In this document: positions 10,121 through 21,001 of the stretch, in pieces
Layout: every line of letters starts with the position of its first letter
How positions within the stretch are numbered: the first letter of the stretch is position 1
Origin: an uncultured Clostridia bacterium
GTDB taxonomy: Bacteria > Bacillota > Clostridia > TANB77 > CAG-508
DNA: 64,000 nucleotides
Reading direction: 5' to 3'
NCBI GenBank assembly: GCA_947626815.1
Contig: CANQTN010000001.1
Coordinates: forward strand, 142,483-206,482
The notes under the pieces: generated by a model
Databases searched by the model: none
Told to the model about the DNA's origin: nothing
The model's input: the letters and a program-made list of their open reading frames with translations, nothing else
Program-made: the position numbers and the translations under genes

Positions 10121-11299
10121 ATGAAAAATTTTGATGATTACAAAGATAATAGTAGAAAGGAGAATCTAAAATTTGAATCTAAGGTAGTACATGGAGCTTA
10201 TGGGACAGATCCTACGACAGGGGCAATAAGTTATCCAATATACCAAACAGCAACATTTAAGCATCACTCAATAGAAGACAAAACAGGTTATAATTATGCG
10301 AGATGTATTAATCCTACAAGAGAAGAATTAGAAAGATTAATGTGCATTTTAGAGGAAGGAAATAGGGCATTTGCTGTAAATTCAGGAATGGCAGCAATAA
10401 CATTAGTACTTTCATTATTAAAACCAGGAGATCATATGATACTTTCAGATGATGTATATGGCGGAAGCTATAGGGCAGTTAATGAAGTTTTAAAACCAAT
10501 AGGGGTTGAAAATAATAGTATAGATTTAACTGACTTAGACTTATTGAAAAAAACAATAAAACCAAACACAAAATTAATTCTTATTGAAACTCCAACAAAC
10601 CCAATGATGAAAGTAGCAGACATTGAAAAAATTGTAGAAATTGCGCATAAAACTGGTATAATTGTAGTAGTTGATAATACATTTTTAACTCCATATTTCC
10701 AAAAACCATTAACACTTGGAGCAGATATTGTACTTCATAGTGGGACAAAATATTTAGGAGGGCATAATGATGTACTAGCAGGAATAGTGGTTGTAAAAGA
10801 CAAAGAAATAGGAGAAAAATTGGAAATTCAAATGTATATTAATGGTGCAGGATTGGGACCAATGGATTCATGGATTTTACTAAGAGGAATAAAAACACTA
10901 GCTTTAAGAATGGATAAGCATAATGAAAATACTATGAAAGTTGCAAAATGGCTTAGAAATCATCCAAAAGTAGAGCAAGTGTATTATGTAGGCTTTGAAG
11001 ATCATAAAGATTATGCTGTAACGAAGAAGCAGACAACAGGTTTTGGAGGAATGATTTCATTTAGAGTAGATAGTGTAAAAACTGTAAATGAAATATTGAA
11101 TAGATTAAAATTAGTTATATTTGCGGAAAGTTTAGGAGGAGTAGAATCATTAATTACACATCCAGTTAGCAGAACACATACGGAAATAGCAGAAGAAACG
11201 AGAAAAGCATTAGGAATTACAGATACATTGCTTAGATTATCTGTAGGAATAGAGAATGCTGATGATATTATAGCAGATTTAGATCAGGCATTAAAATAA
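10121..11299 (+). CDS. PLP-dependent trans-sulfuration enzyme (cystathionine gamma-synthase/lyase family)
   Basis: SGMAAI, VDNTFLTPYFQKPLTLGADIVLHSGTKYLGGHNDVLAG. Confidence 0.92.
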   Translation: MKNFDDYKDNSRKENLKFESKVVHGAYGTDPTTGAISYPIYQTATFKHHSIEDKTGYNYARCINPTREELERLMCILEEGNRAFAVNSGMAAITLVLSLLKPGDHMILSDDVYGGSYRAVNEVLKPIGVENNSIDLTDLDLLKKTIKPNTKLILIETPTNPMMKVADIEKIVEIAHKTGIIVVVDNTFLTPYFQKPLTLGADIVLHSGTKYLGGHNDVLAGIVVVKDKEIGEKLEIQMYINGAGLGPMDSWILLRGIKTLALRMDKHNENTMKVAKWLRNHPKVEQVYYVGFEDHKDYAVTKKQTTGFGGMISFRVDSVKTVNEILNRLKLVIFAESLGGVESLITHPVSRTHTEIAEETRKALGITDTLLRLSVGIENADDIIADLDQALK

Positions 11300-11319
11300 G
11301 AATGCAAGGAGAAGATAAG

Positions 11320-11387
11320 GTTGAAAAAGAATTACAATATTGTAATTCTTTTCAAACTAGATTTGTGCCTTAGAAAGGAATGATAGT
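11320..11387. repeat. hairpin/SD-carrying repeat, short copy 1
   Basis: TTGAAAAAGAATTACAATATTGTAATTCTTTTCAA hairpin then AGATTTGTGCCTTAGAAAGGAAT, shared with 49.6 and 56.0 kb copies. Confidence 0.7.
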
Positions 11388-11391
11388 AAAT

Positions 11392-13722
11392 ATGAAATTT
11401 ACAAAAATGCAAGCATATGGAAATGATTATGTATATATAAATGCTATTGAAGAAAAATTAGATAATTTAAGTGAACTTGCAAAATTTGTAAGCAATAGGC
11501 ATTTTGGGATTGGTTCTGATGGAATGGTATTAATTTGTCCATCAGAAAAAGGCGATTTTAGGATGAGAATGTTTAACCCAGATGGAACAGAAGGAGAAAT
11601 GTGTGGAAATGCTTTAAGAAGTATGAGTAAGTATGTATATGAACATAAATTAACAGACAAAACGGATTTATTAATTGAAACATTAGGAGGAATGCAAAAA
11701 GTAAAACTATTTGTAGAAAATGGTAAAGTAGTAAATATTGAGGCAAATATAGGAAAACCTGTTTTAGATACTACTAAAATTCCAGTAAATGTGACAATGC
11801 CAGAATTTATAGAACAACCAGTGAAAATATTAGATAAAGAATTTAAAATAACGGCTGTATCATGGGGAAATCCACATTGTGTAATGTTTATAGATGATGT
11901 AGATAATTTTGATGTAGAAAAATATGGAAAATTGATAGAACATAAAACTGATTTATTTCCAAATAAAACAAATGTAACATTTGCACAAGTAATTGATAGA
12001 AATAATATAAAAATAAGAGAATGGGAGAGAGGTACAGGAGAGACAATAGGGTGTGGGACAGGATGTTGTACAGCAACAGTTGCGGCTGTTTTAACTGGAA
12101 GATGTGATAGAAAGGTTTCAGTAAAACAAATAGGTGGAGTTTTAGAAACAAATTGGGAAGAAAAAACAGGATTAATGTATATGAAAGGTCCATCACATAC
12201 TGTATTTGAATCAGAAATAGATGTATCACAAATAATAGGCAAGAAAAAAAATAGAAACAGAAAATTAAAAGAGCTTTTAAAAGATGTAGAATATAAGGTG
12301 GTAAAAGGCAACATAGATATTGAAATTTCAGATATAAAATATGATTCAAGAATAGTAGAAGAAAATGATGTATTTATTGCTAGGATAGGCACAATATCAG
12401 ATTCACATGAATTTATAAATAAAGCAATAGAAAAGGGAGCAAAAGCAATTATAATAGAAAAAGATGTAGAAATAAAAGAAGATGTAACTGTAATAAAAGT
12501 AGAATCTTCAAGACAAGTATTAGCATATATGTCAGCGGCATATTTTAATTATCCAGCAAATGAACTTACAACAGTAGGAATAACAGGAACAGCTGGAAAA
12601 ACATCAACAACTTATATGGTAAAAGCAATGCTTGAAAAGGCAGGAAATAAAGTTGGAATAATAGGAACAATATGTGCATTAATTGGGGATAAAAAAATAG
12701 AATTGCATAATACCACACCAGAAAGTTATGAAATACAGAAAATGTTTAGGGAAATGGTAGATGAAGGATGTAAATATGTAGTGATGGAAGTTTCATCACA
12801 AGGTTTAAAAATGGATAGAGTAACAGGATTTACATTTGATTATGGAGTATTTACAAATATTTCACCAGAACATATTGGTCCAAATGAGCATGAAAACTTT
12901 GAAGAATATCTATATTGTAAAAGTTTATTGTTTCAAAAATGTAAAACAGGAATTGTAAATGCGGATTCAAATAATTTAGAAGAAGTAATAAAAAATCGTA
13001 CCTGTAAAATTATAAAATATGGAGTAAATGCACAAGACATTGACATTAAAGCATCAAATATAGATTTTATAATGGAGGACAACTTCCTAGGAATGGGATT
13101 TGAAGTATTAGGAAAAATAAATGAAAAATTTAAAGTATCAATACCAGGAAGATTTTCCGTATACAATAGTTTGTGTGCTATGACAGTTGCACATGAATTA
13201 GGAATAAGTACAGAAAATATAAAAAAAGCATTAGAAAATATAAAAGTATTAGGAAGAATGGAACTAGTTAGTGGAAATGAAACTTACAAATTAATAGTAG
13301 ACTATGCTCATAATGAAGATGAAATGAATAATCTAATGGATACAATTTCAGAATACCATCCATCAAGGCTAGTATGTATCTTTGGAGGTGGAGGCAATCG
13401 AGCTAAAGCAAGAAGATATGACATGGGGGAAGTAGCAGGAAAATGGGCAGATTTAATAATTTTAACTGAAGATAATCCAAGATGGGAAGAAATAGAATCA
13501 ATAAATAATGACATAATAGTAGGAATAAATAAAAGTAAAGGAAATTATATCATAATAAATGATAGAAAAGAAGCTATAAAGTATGCAATGAAAAATGCAC
13601 AAAAAGGAGATATAATATTATTAATAGGAAAAGGACATGAAAATTATCAAGAAATTAAAGGTGTAAGATATCCTTGGGATGAAAGACAGGCAGTAAAGGA
13701 AATAGAGGCAGAATTGAGATAA
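11392..13722 (+). CDS. fused diaminopimelate epimerase (DapF) - UDP-MurNAc-tripeptide synthetase (MurE)
   Basis: MKFTKMQAYGNDYVYI...GMVLI...GCGTGCCTAT (DapF) continuous with ITGTAGKTSTTYM...LTEDNPRWEE (meso-DAP type MurE). Confidence 0.9.
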   Translation: MKFTKMQAYGNDYVYINAIEEKLDNLSELAKFVSNRHFGIGSDGMVLICPSEKGDFRMRMFNPDGTEGEMCGNALRSMSKYVYEHKLTDKTDLLIETLGGMQKVKLFVENGKVVNIEANIGKPVLDTTKIPVNVTMPEFIEQPVKILDKEFKITAVSWGNPHCVMFIDDVDNFDVEKYGKLIEHKTDLFPNKTNVTFAQVIDRNNIKIREWERGTGETIGCGTGCCTATVAAVLTGRCDRKVSVKQIGGVLETNWEEKTGLMYMKGPSHTVFESEIDVSQIIGKKKNRNRKLKELLKDVEYKVVKGNIDIEISDIKYDSRIVEENDVFIARIGTISDSHEFINKAIEKGAKAIIIEKDVEIKEDVTVIKVESSRQVLAYMSAAYFNYPANELTTVGITGTAGKTSTTYMVKAMLEKAGNKVGIIGTICALIGDKKIELHNTTPESYEIQKMFREMVDEGCKYVVMEVSSQGLKMDRVTGFTFDYGVFTNISPEHIGPNEHENFEEYLYCKSLLFQKCKTGIVNADSNNLEEVIKNRTCKIIKYGVNAQDIDIKASNIDFIMEDNFLGMGFEVLGKINEKFKVSIPGRFSVYNSLCAMTVAHELGISTENIKKALENIKVLGRMELVSGNETYKLIVDYAHNEDEMNNLMDTISEYHPSRLVCIFGGGGNRAKARRYDMGEVAGKWADLIILTEDNPRWEEIESINNDIIVGINKSKGNYIIINDRKEAIKYAMKNAQKGDIILLIGKGHENYQEIKGVRYPWDERQAVKEIEAELR

Positions 13723-13756
13723 TTTATAAGAAGTGATAATGATAATTTTTAATGTT

Positions 13757-13853
13757 GTCAATTTAAGAAATTGCTCTAGATAATATATTATTTATTTGTA
13801 ACTCCCAGCTACACATAAATAATATATTATCTAGAGCAATTTCTTAAATTGAC
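13757..13853. repeat. MITE-like element, internally deleted copy B
   Basis: 38-nt perfect inverted arms GTCAATTTAAGAAATTGCTCTAGATAATATATTATTTA / reverse complement; most of the core missing. Confidence 0.85.
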
Positions 13854-13979
13854 GGTTTTTAGAACAGGTACTAAAAATTATTTATTATTACTTGTTTAAA
13901 GGCGCACCTCTTGTATAAATAGTAAAAATATAGTATAATAGCAAAGTACATAAATAAAAATAAATAAAGGAGAAGTTTT

Positions 13980-15038
13980 ATGTTTGAAAAGTTAGAAGCT
14001 GTAGAAAAAAGATATGAGGAATTGACAAAATTAATTTCAGATCCTGAAATGATTGCAAATCAAGAAGAATGGCGAAAACTAATGAAAGAACATGCAAGTA
14101 TAGAAGATATAGTGCTAAAATTTAGAGAATACAAAAAGGTAAAAAAAGAGATGGAAGAAGCAGAAGAACTTTTAAAAGATCCGGAAATGAAAGAACTTGC
14201 AGAACAGGAGTATTATGCTAATAAAGAAAAATTGCCAAAAATAGAAGAAGAATTAAAATTTTTATTAATACCAAAAGATCCAGATGATGATAAAAATATA
14301 ATTTGTGAAATTCGAGCAGGAGCAGGAGGAGAAGAAGCAGCACTATTTGCAGGAACTTTATTTAGAATGTATAGTATGTATGCAGAAAGAAATAATTGGA
14401 GAATAGAAGTTTTAAATGAAAATGAAACAGGACTTGGTGGATATAAAGAAATTTCTTTTATGATAACAGGAAAAGGAGTATATAGTAGATTAAAATTTGA
14501 AAGTGGGGTACATAGAGTACAAAGAGTGCCAGATACAGAAAGCAGCGGAAGAATTCATACATCAACAGCAACAGTTGCAGTGCTTCCAGTAGTAGAAGAT
14601 GTAGAAATAGAGATAAATCCATCAGATATAAAAATGGAAGTTTTTAGAGCATCAGGTGCAGGAGGACAGCATATTAATAAAACTTCATCAGCTGTAAGGT
14701 TAATACATGAACCAACAGGAATTGTAGTAGAATGTCAAACAGAAAGATCACAATTTCAAAATAAAGATAATGCAATGAGAATGCTTAGAACAAAGCTATA
14801 TGAAATAGAAAAACAAAAACAAGATAATGAAATAACAAATGAAAGAAGATCACAAGTTGGTTCAGGTGAAAGAAGTGAAAAAATAAGAACATATAATTAT
14901 CCTCAAGGTAGAATAACTGACCATAGAATAGGAATGAGTATTTATCAAATGGAAAATTTCTTAAATGGTGATTTGGATGAGATGATAGATAATTTGATTG
15001 CAGCAGATAGAGCAGAAAAATTAAAAGGTGAAGAATAA
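13980..15038 (+). CDS. prfA: peptide chain release factor 1
   Basis: [19 protein letters not shown] motif; RF1-like N-terminus. Confidence 0.93.
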   Translation: MFEKLEAVEKRYEELTKLISDPEMIANQEEWRKLMKEHASIEDIVLKFREYKKVKKEMEEAEELLKDPEMKELAEQEYYANKEKLPKIEEELKFLLIPKDPDDDKNIICEIRAGAGGEEAALFAGTLFRMYSMYAERNNWRIEVLNENETGLGGYKEISFMITGKGVYSRLKFESGVHRVQRVPDTESSGRIHTSTATVAVLPVVEDVEIEINPSDIKMEVFRASGAGGQHINKTSSAVRLIHEPTGIVVECQTERSQFQNKDNAMRMLRTKLYEIEKQKQDNEITNERRSQVGSGERSEKIRTYNYPQGRITDHRIGMSIYQMENFLNGDLDEMIDNLIAADRAEKLKGEE

Positions 15039-15094
15039 ACAATAATTAAATAAAATAAAATAGTAAAAAACAATAAGGAGGTAGTTTTTTAATA

Positions 15095-15543
15095 GTGTGT
15101 GAAATATTAAAAACAACCATAGTAGGTTTATTCTTTGGAACTTTTGGAACAACACTAGGAGGAATATTGGGTGTAGTGACCAAAAGACATTCAAATAAAT
15201 TTTTAAGCTTTATATTATCATTTGCATCGGGATTGATGATGGCAGTTATATGTTTTGACTTGATACCAGAAGCATTGGAAATAGGGACAATGACATATGT
15301 ATTAATGGGTATTATAATTGGTATAATAGCAATGATTTTTTGTGATTTATTAGTAGAGAAAAAGTTTAATAATGTAAATGCTAAAAATGCTAATAGTTTG
15401 TTAAAAACTGGAATAATTGTTTCAATAGGACTTGCAATACATAACTTTCCTGAAGGATTAGCAATAGGTTCAGGTTTTGAGGCATCTGTAAAATTAGGAT
15501 TGGGTTTAGCAATAGCAATTTGCTTACATGATATACCAGAAGG
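15095..15543 (+). pseudogene. ZIP-family metal transporter, 5' part (interrupted by element)
   Basis: AIHNFPEGLAIG and LHDIPEG motifs; continues in frame at 22729 after removal of 15544-22728. Confidence 0.9.
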
Positions 15544-15677
15544 GATATTCCAAAATAGATACCAATTCAAAAATTAAACGATTTGAATTTGAATGAATTT
15601 ATAATAGTTATTTTTTATTTTGGGTATAAATATGTTGAAGAAAATCAGATTTAGAAGATTGAAGGGAAGAAGTTTTT

Positions 15678-18207
15678 ATGGGTGATAAGCCAAAAAGAAT
15701 TCTTACACCAGAAGAATATGAAAAAGACAAGCAGTTAATCTTAAATGCATATAGAGCAGGTATGCCTATGCGTAGAATGTATGATAAATTAGGTTTTACA
15801 AGGACATATATTACTAATATGCGTAATACTTTAATTAGTGAGGGACTAATAACAGAAGATGAAATTAAATTAGCTTCTGAAAAATATTTTAAAGAAAATC
15901 CAAATGCTCAAGGTTTAAATAAGACGAAAGTTAGGAAACCGAAAGGAACAGAAAAGGCTGAAAAAAGACATAATAAATCTTTAGAAAATAGAAAAAAAGT
16001 TTATGAATTGATAAAACAAGGATATGCCCTAGTGCAAATTGCTAGGGCATTAGAAATAAGTGAAACAGGAGTAAGTTTTCATATAAAAAATTTAATAAAA
16101 GATCGGAAGAATTAAAAAAGATGAGGTAAAAAAAGCAAGTAACAGGTCAGAACAAGAAACAATAGATAAAACTACTCCAGAATATCTTGCTAAAAGAGAA
16201 AAAATTATCCAATATCTAAAGAAGGGTTGGAAAAATCATAATATACGAAAAAAATTAAGTATATCATCTTTTGATTATGACATCTACATCAGAGATATTA
16301 AAAGCCAAAAAATAATGACATCAGAAGAGATAAAAGTAGCAAGAGAAAAGAAAAGACAGGAAGATTTACAATTTGTTGCTGATTCTGTAAATGCTGGATT
16401 AACTGTGACAGAGATGCGAGAATTAAAACCAGAATTTGGTTATAATGAAGTTACTCCAATGATAAAAGAACTTATTGTTGCAGGTCTTATAACTCAAGAA
16501 CAGGTAGATGAAAATAAAAAAAATGGTAATAGTCGAACAAGAGATAAAAACTTGAAATTATCTCCTGAAGAGCAAGTACAATTTGTATTAGACAAAGTAA
16601 GAAAAGGTTATACACCACTAGAAATTGTTGAAAGTGATAAGACAAAAAGTCTAACTATGCATAAAGTTTTATATCAAAAAAGGCAACTGATAGCAAAAGG
16701 AATAATATCTGCTAAAGAAGCTGATATCGCTATGAAAAGAAGACAAGAAAAGACTCTTACAAGGAAGCATAAAAAAATAATAGATAGAATAAGAGAATAT
16801 ACTGAATTAGGATATACATTAAGAGAAATGTCAGAATTTATTACAGAATATAGATTGCAGTTTCTTTATAATATAAAGAATGATTATACTAAAGAAAATG
16901 GTTGGTATACAAAAGAAGAACTAAAGACATTTGCGGTTCAAAGAAAAGCTAGGGAGGATGAAGAAGCACAAAAAATTTTTGAAAGTTTACCACCAGAAGA
17001 AAAACAACGAATTGAAGAAGAAAAAATGGCAGAATCTAAAAGAAGAGAAGAGGAAAAAAAGAAAAGACAAGAAGAAATTATAGCTAGAAGACAAGAGAGA
17101 AAAGATGAAACGAACAAAAGGCATCAAGAAGATGCGGAAGAGCTAAAAAGACATTTAAAAAGTGGTAAAACTATGGGAGAGGCTACAAAACTTATGAAAT
17201 TTAGTATTTCATATGCATATAGAATTAAAAGAGAAAGTATACAAAACAATACATGGCTTACTTTAGAAGAATTAAAAGCAATTGAAAAAGAGAAAAAACA
17301 AAAGTTAGAACGTGAAAGGAGAAAAAGGAAAAAACAGAAGATAGATGAACAAAAAAGAAAAGAAAAAGAAAATCAGCTTAGAATAAAAAAAGAAGTATGG
17401 AAATTAAGAGAGTATATAGAACAAGGATATACCTATAAAGAAATATCTAAAATGATGAGTTATAGTGTTTCTCATTTACAACATTTAAGAAGATTAGCAA
17501 TAGCTGATAATATATGGTTCACTAAAGATGCTATAGAAGAATTTAAACATTTAAGAAAAAAACGAGAGATATTAGAAGCAGAAAAAAACAAAAAAGAAGA
17601 ACAAGCAAGACTAGATAGGAAACGTAGAGAAGCAGAAAGAGCAATTAGAGAAGAAGAACAAATAAAAAAAGCCATTAATAGAGAAAGAAAGCGAAAAATA
17701 AAAGGTTATGCAGAAATATATAAAAAATATAAAAAAATAGCCAAAAAAGAAGATAAGTTAGAACTAGAAGGCGAGGAAAATGTATCTACAGAAGGAAGAA
17801 GAAAATTTATTGAAACATTAGTCAAATTACATAGCTTAGATGCTGAAATATCTGAAAAAGATATAGGGATTGTTTTAAATACATTATACATGTATCCTGA
17901 ACTTGCTAATAAAGATAATATACAATTTCTTATTTTATATGCAAATAAAAAAGGAGGAGTAGAATCTGCTGAAAGAATGACCATTGAACTTACTAGTACA
18001 CTAAGAGATACAAAGTTTCATAAACCATTATTTGAATATGGAAGATGGCTAAGAAAACAAGCCTTATTTCCAAAAATACAAGCTATGAAAAATAAAGGTA
18101 TGAATAATACTGATATTGGAGAAGCGTTAGGTATTAGTTCAGCAGAAGTAAGTATTGTTTTTCATAATTATAAAAAAACAGATTTTGTGGACCATGGAAA
18201 TAGATAA
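15678..18207 (+). CDS. tandem HTH-like repeat/coiled-coil DNA-binding protein; needs +1 shift at CGG 16104-16106
   Basis: ORFs 15678-16115 and 16315-18207 join through an open frame (...LIKDGRIKKDEVKKASNRSEQETIDK...KSQKIMTSEEIKVAREKK...) when C is skipped; 842 codons plus stop. Confidence 0.8.
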
Positions 18208-18252
18208 TTATAGAGGATAGGTATCACTTTAAAGGTGGAATGTCCAATTTTG

Positions 18253-18312
18253 CGGAATTAAATATTCTTAAAAGCTTTGCTTTTTAGAAAATGTTAATTC
18301 CGTTTTTTTTTA
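18253..18312 (+). terminator. rho-independent terminator
   Basis: GCGGAATTAA...TTAATTCCGTTTTTTTTT. Confidence 0.7.
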
Positions 18313-18375
18313 TGGAATAATAAAATTTTTAATACATATAAATTGAATAAACATTTGTTAATAACAGGAGGAAAT

Positions 18376-18480
18376 ATGAACGAAGCATTTAAAATTAATG
18401 TGTATTTTGATGAAAAGGGTGAAGAAATAGAAAACTTAATATCTCGTTTTCTAATTGATATATTAGAGAAAAAAGATTAA
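18376..18480 (+). CDS. small hypothetical protein (34 aa)
   Basis: AACAGGAGGAAAT-ATG; MNEAFKINVYFDEKGEEIENLISRFLIDILEKKD; upstream of recombinase. Confidence 0.6.
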   Translation: MNEAFKINVYFDEKGEEIENLISRFLIDILEKKD

Positions 18481-18544
18481 CAGATTTTTATTACTTCAAT
18501 ATTTGAATTCAAAGTGTTTTTATCAAGCATGGAAAGGAGGAAAA

Positions 18545-20093
18545 ATGCTTGTTCAAATAAAAACAGAAATTTACAAGGTTGCAATTTATATAAGGTTATC
18601 AAAAGAAGATGTAGATAGAGGTTTTGATGAAAGTGAAAGTATAAAAAATCAAAGAGATTTATTAATTGAATATGTAAAAAAACTTGGTTGTGAATATAAT
18701 TTAGTAGGCATATATACTGACCAAGGATTTACAGGAACAAATTTTAACAGACCGGATTTTCAAAGAATGATAAATGATATTGAACTTGGAAAAATTAATA
18801 TGGTTATCACAAAAGACTTATCACGTTTAGGTCGTGATTACATAGAAACTGGTGAATATATTGAAAAATGGTTTCCAGAAAATAATGTTAGATATGTTTC
18901 TGTAACAGATGGGATAGATACTTTTGCGACAAATAATGGTAATAATGATATAGCACCGTTTAAGTCAATTTTAAATGATATGTATTCAAAGGATTTGTCA
19001 AAAAAAATTAGAACAGCTATGCATACTATGCAAAAACAAGGAAAATGGGTAGGGGGAAAAATAGCTATTGGCTATATGAAAGATCCAAACGATAAAAATA
19101 AATTGATTATTTGTGAAAAAGAAGCGGAAATAGTAAAAACTATTTTTAATATGGCGAGTTCGCGGAAATAATATAGGAGTTATAAAGGATTATTTAAATA
19201 ATAATAGAATTCCTACAGCAAATCAAATAAGGTATAGCAAAGCCACTTTTTGGGAAAATAAAACAATAAAAAATATATTAAAAAATGAGGTGTATATTGG
19301 AAATACGATTCAAAATAAAAGAAGTAGAATAAGTTATAAAAACAGAAAAATTAAAAGTAATCCACAGGAACAGTGGAATATTGTGGAAAACACACATGAA
19401 CCAATTATAGATAGACAAGTTTTTGACAAAGTACAAAAAATGATAATTGTACAAAAGTATAATAGGAACGAAAAAAAGCATGAATTTTTGTTAGATGGAT
19501 TACTGTTTTGCTATGAATGTAAACATAAGATTGGTGTAAGAGCAAGAAAAAATGGAAGACTAGATATGGTATGTAATAATTACCGTAAAAACTCAAAATT
19601 AGGACTATGTACTTCGCATGGATTTAATTACAAAAAATTAGAAGAACAAGTATTAGAATACATAAAACAATTATTTCGAAATATTGATAGTAAGAAGATT
19701 GAATTAGTCATTCAAAGTAGCAAAACAAAATATGATTACAGTAAATTAATGAAAAAATTAAAAGCAGAAATAGAGCTTATAAATGATAATATTGATAAAA
19801 TGTATATAGATAAACTTAATGGAAAACTAACTGAAGAAATGTATAAAAGACTATTTGAAAAATTGCAAAATGAAGTAAAACAAAAAGAAAAACAATACAT
19901 AGAATTAAAGGAAATGTCAGAAAATAATAAAAAAGACTATAGTAAAGATATAGAAAAAGTAATAAAGGAATTTTTAAGTTTAGAAAAACCAACACCCGAA
20001 ATTATGAAAGTATTAATTAATAAAATAGAAATTCATCAAGATAAACAAGTAAATATTTTGTTTAATTTCAAGCAATTACAAAATGCAAGATAA
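18545..20093 (+). CDS. large serine recombinase (resolvase + recombinase + zinc ribbon + coiled coil); needs +1 shift at CGG 19163-19165
   Basis: YIRLSKEDVD, KDLSRLGRDYIETGEY, CYECKHKIG; ORFs 18503-19171 and 19290-20093 join as ...FNMASSGNNIGVI... when C is skipped. Confidence 0.9.
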
Positions 20094-20158
20094 AATATTT
20101 GAATTTTATAAATTTTTGATGTTTGCTTGATTTTAAATTTACTTATGGGGCATTCAAG

Positions 20159-20287
20159 ATGACAGCTCACGATGCAATTCTTCGCTTAGTGGATTTGTTG
20201 ATGTTAGAGAAAGACAAAAATACACAATTACAATTAAAACTTCAACAAGAGAAACAAAAGCAAGATGAACAATCAAACAAAGACTAA
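20159..20287 (+). CDS. small hypothetical protein (42 aa)
   Basis: MTAHDAILRLVDLLMLEKDKNTQLQLKLQQEKQKQDEQSNKD. Confidence 0.4.
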   Translation: MTAHDAILRLVDLLMLEKDKNTQLQLKLQQEKQKQDEQSNKD

Positions 20288-20302
20288 TAGTAGCAATACA
20301 TA

Positions 20303-20341
20303 GTTGGCAGGGTAGATGGTTGCAGTCTACTCTGTTTTTTT
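20303..20341 (+). terminator. rho-independent terminator
   Basis: GGTAGATGGTTGCAGTCTACTCTGTTTTTTT. Confidence 0.65.
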
Positions 20342-20399
20342 AGTTTGTCAAATCATTTTCTAATTTTTATTAGATTTTATAGGATGATTAAAATTTTTT

Positions 20400-20846
20400 T
20401 TATTTATAAGTTTTACACTCTAAAGTAATTAAATTATTAAATATTTCAAATGATTTATTTATGTTTTCTTCACTATACTCTTTCTTCTTATTATTTATCT
20501 CTAATGAATAAATAATATAAGAATCATTTTGTAATTTATAATATCTTTTAAAAATTTGAATTCCTGTCCAACTTCTAAAGTAATTTATAGTATTTTCATC
20601 ACAATACATAAACCAATGATCTTCCATTACTTCAGGAATATGTCCAAAAGATAAAATTTTAAACTCCTTTGGCGTTAAAATTATATTGCATTCTATTTTT
20701 TTATATTTGGTAAGTTTTCTACATCCTTTCCAACTATCAATAGTAGCTTTTTTTGATTTGTCTGGTAATGGATTTTCTCCTTTTAGATATTTATTCATAT
20801 CACCTAATCCGGTTTGCCATAAATAAATATTTTCATTCAAATACAT
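20400..20846 (-). CDS. hypothetical cargo protein with HWFMYCDENTINYFRSWTG motif
   Basis: clean ORF on minus strand; family not assignable with confidence. Confidence 0.65.
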   Translation of the reverse strand: MYLNENIYLWQTGLGDMNKYLKGENPLPDKSKKATIDSWKGCRKLTKYKKIECNIILTPKEFKILSFGHIPEVMEDHWFMYCDENTINYFRSWTGIQIFKRYYKLQNDSYIIYSLEINNKKKEYSEENINKSFEIFNNLITLECKTYK

Positions 20847-21001
20847 CTTTTAAAATTGCAATCCACAGTAGGTTTTAATAAAATTATTATAACATATTTT
20901 TTTATTAAATTACAAATAAAGTAAGCAGATAATTGGTTGAAATTACCTTTATTTTATTATATAATTGTAACAACGATTAGTAAGTAACGAGGAAATAGAT
21001 T

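Noticed and set aside
12933-13166. Antisense ORF within the murE part
   Set aside because: No homology or RBS; the sense strand encodes conserved MurE sequence.
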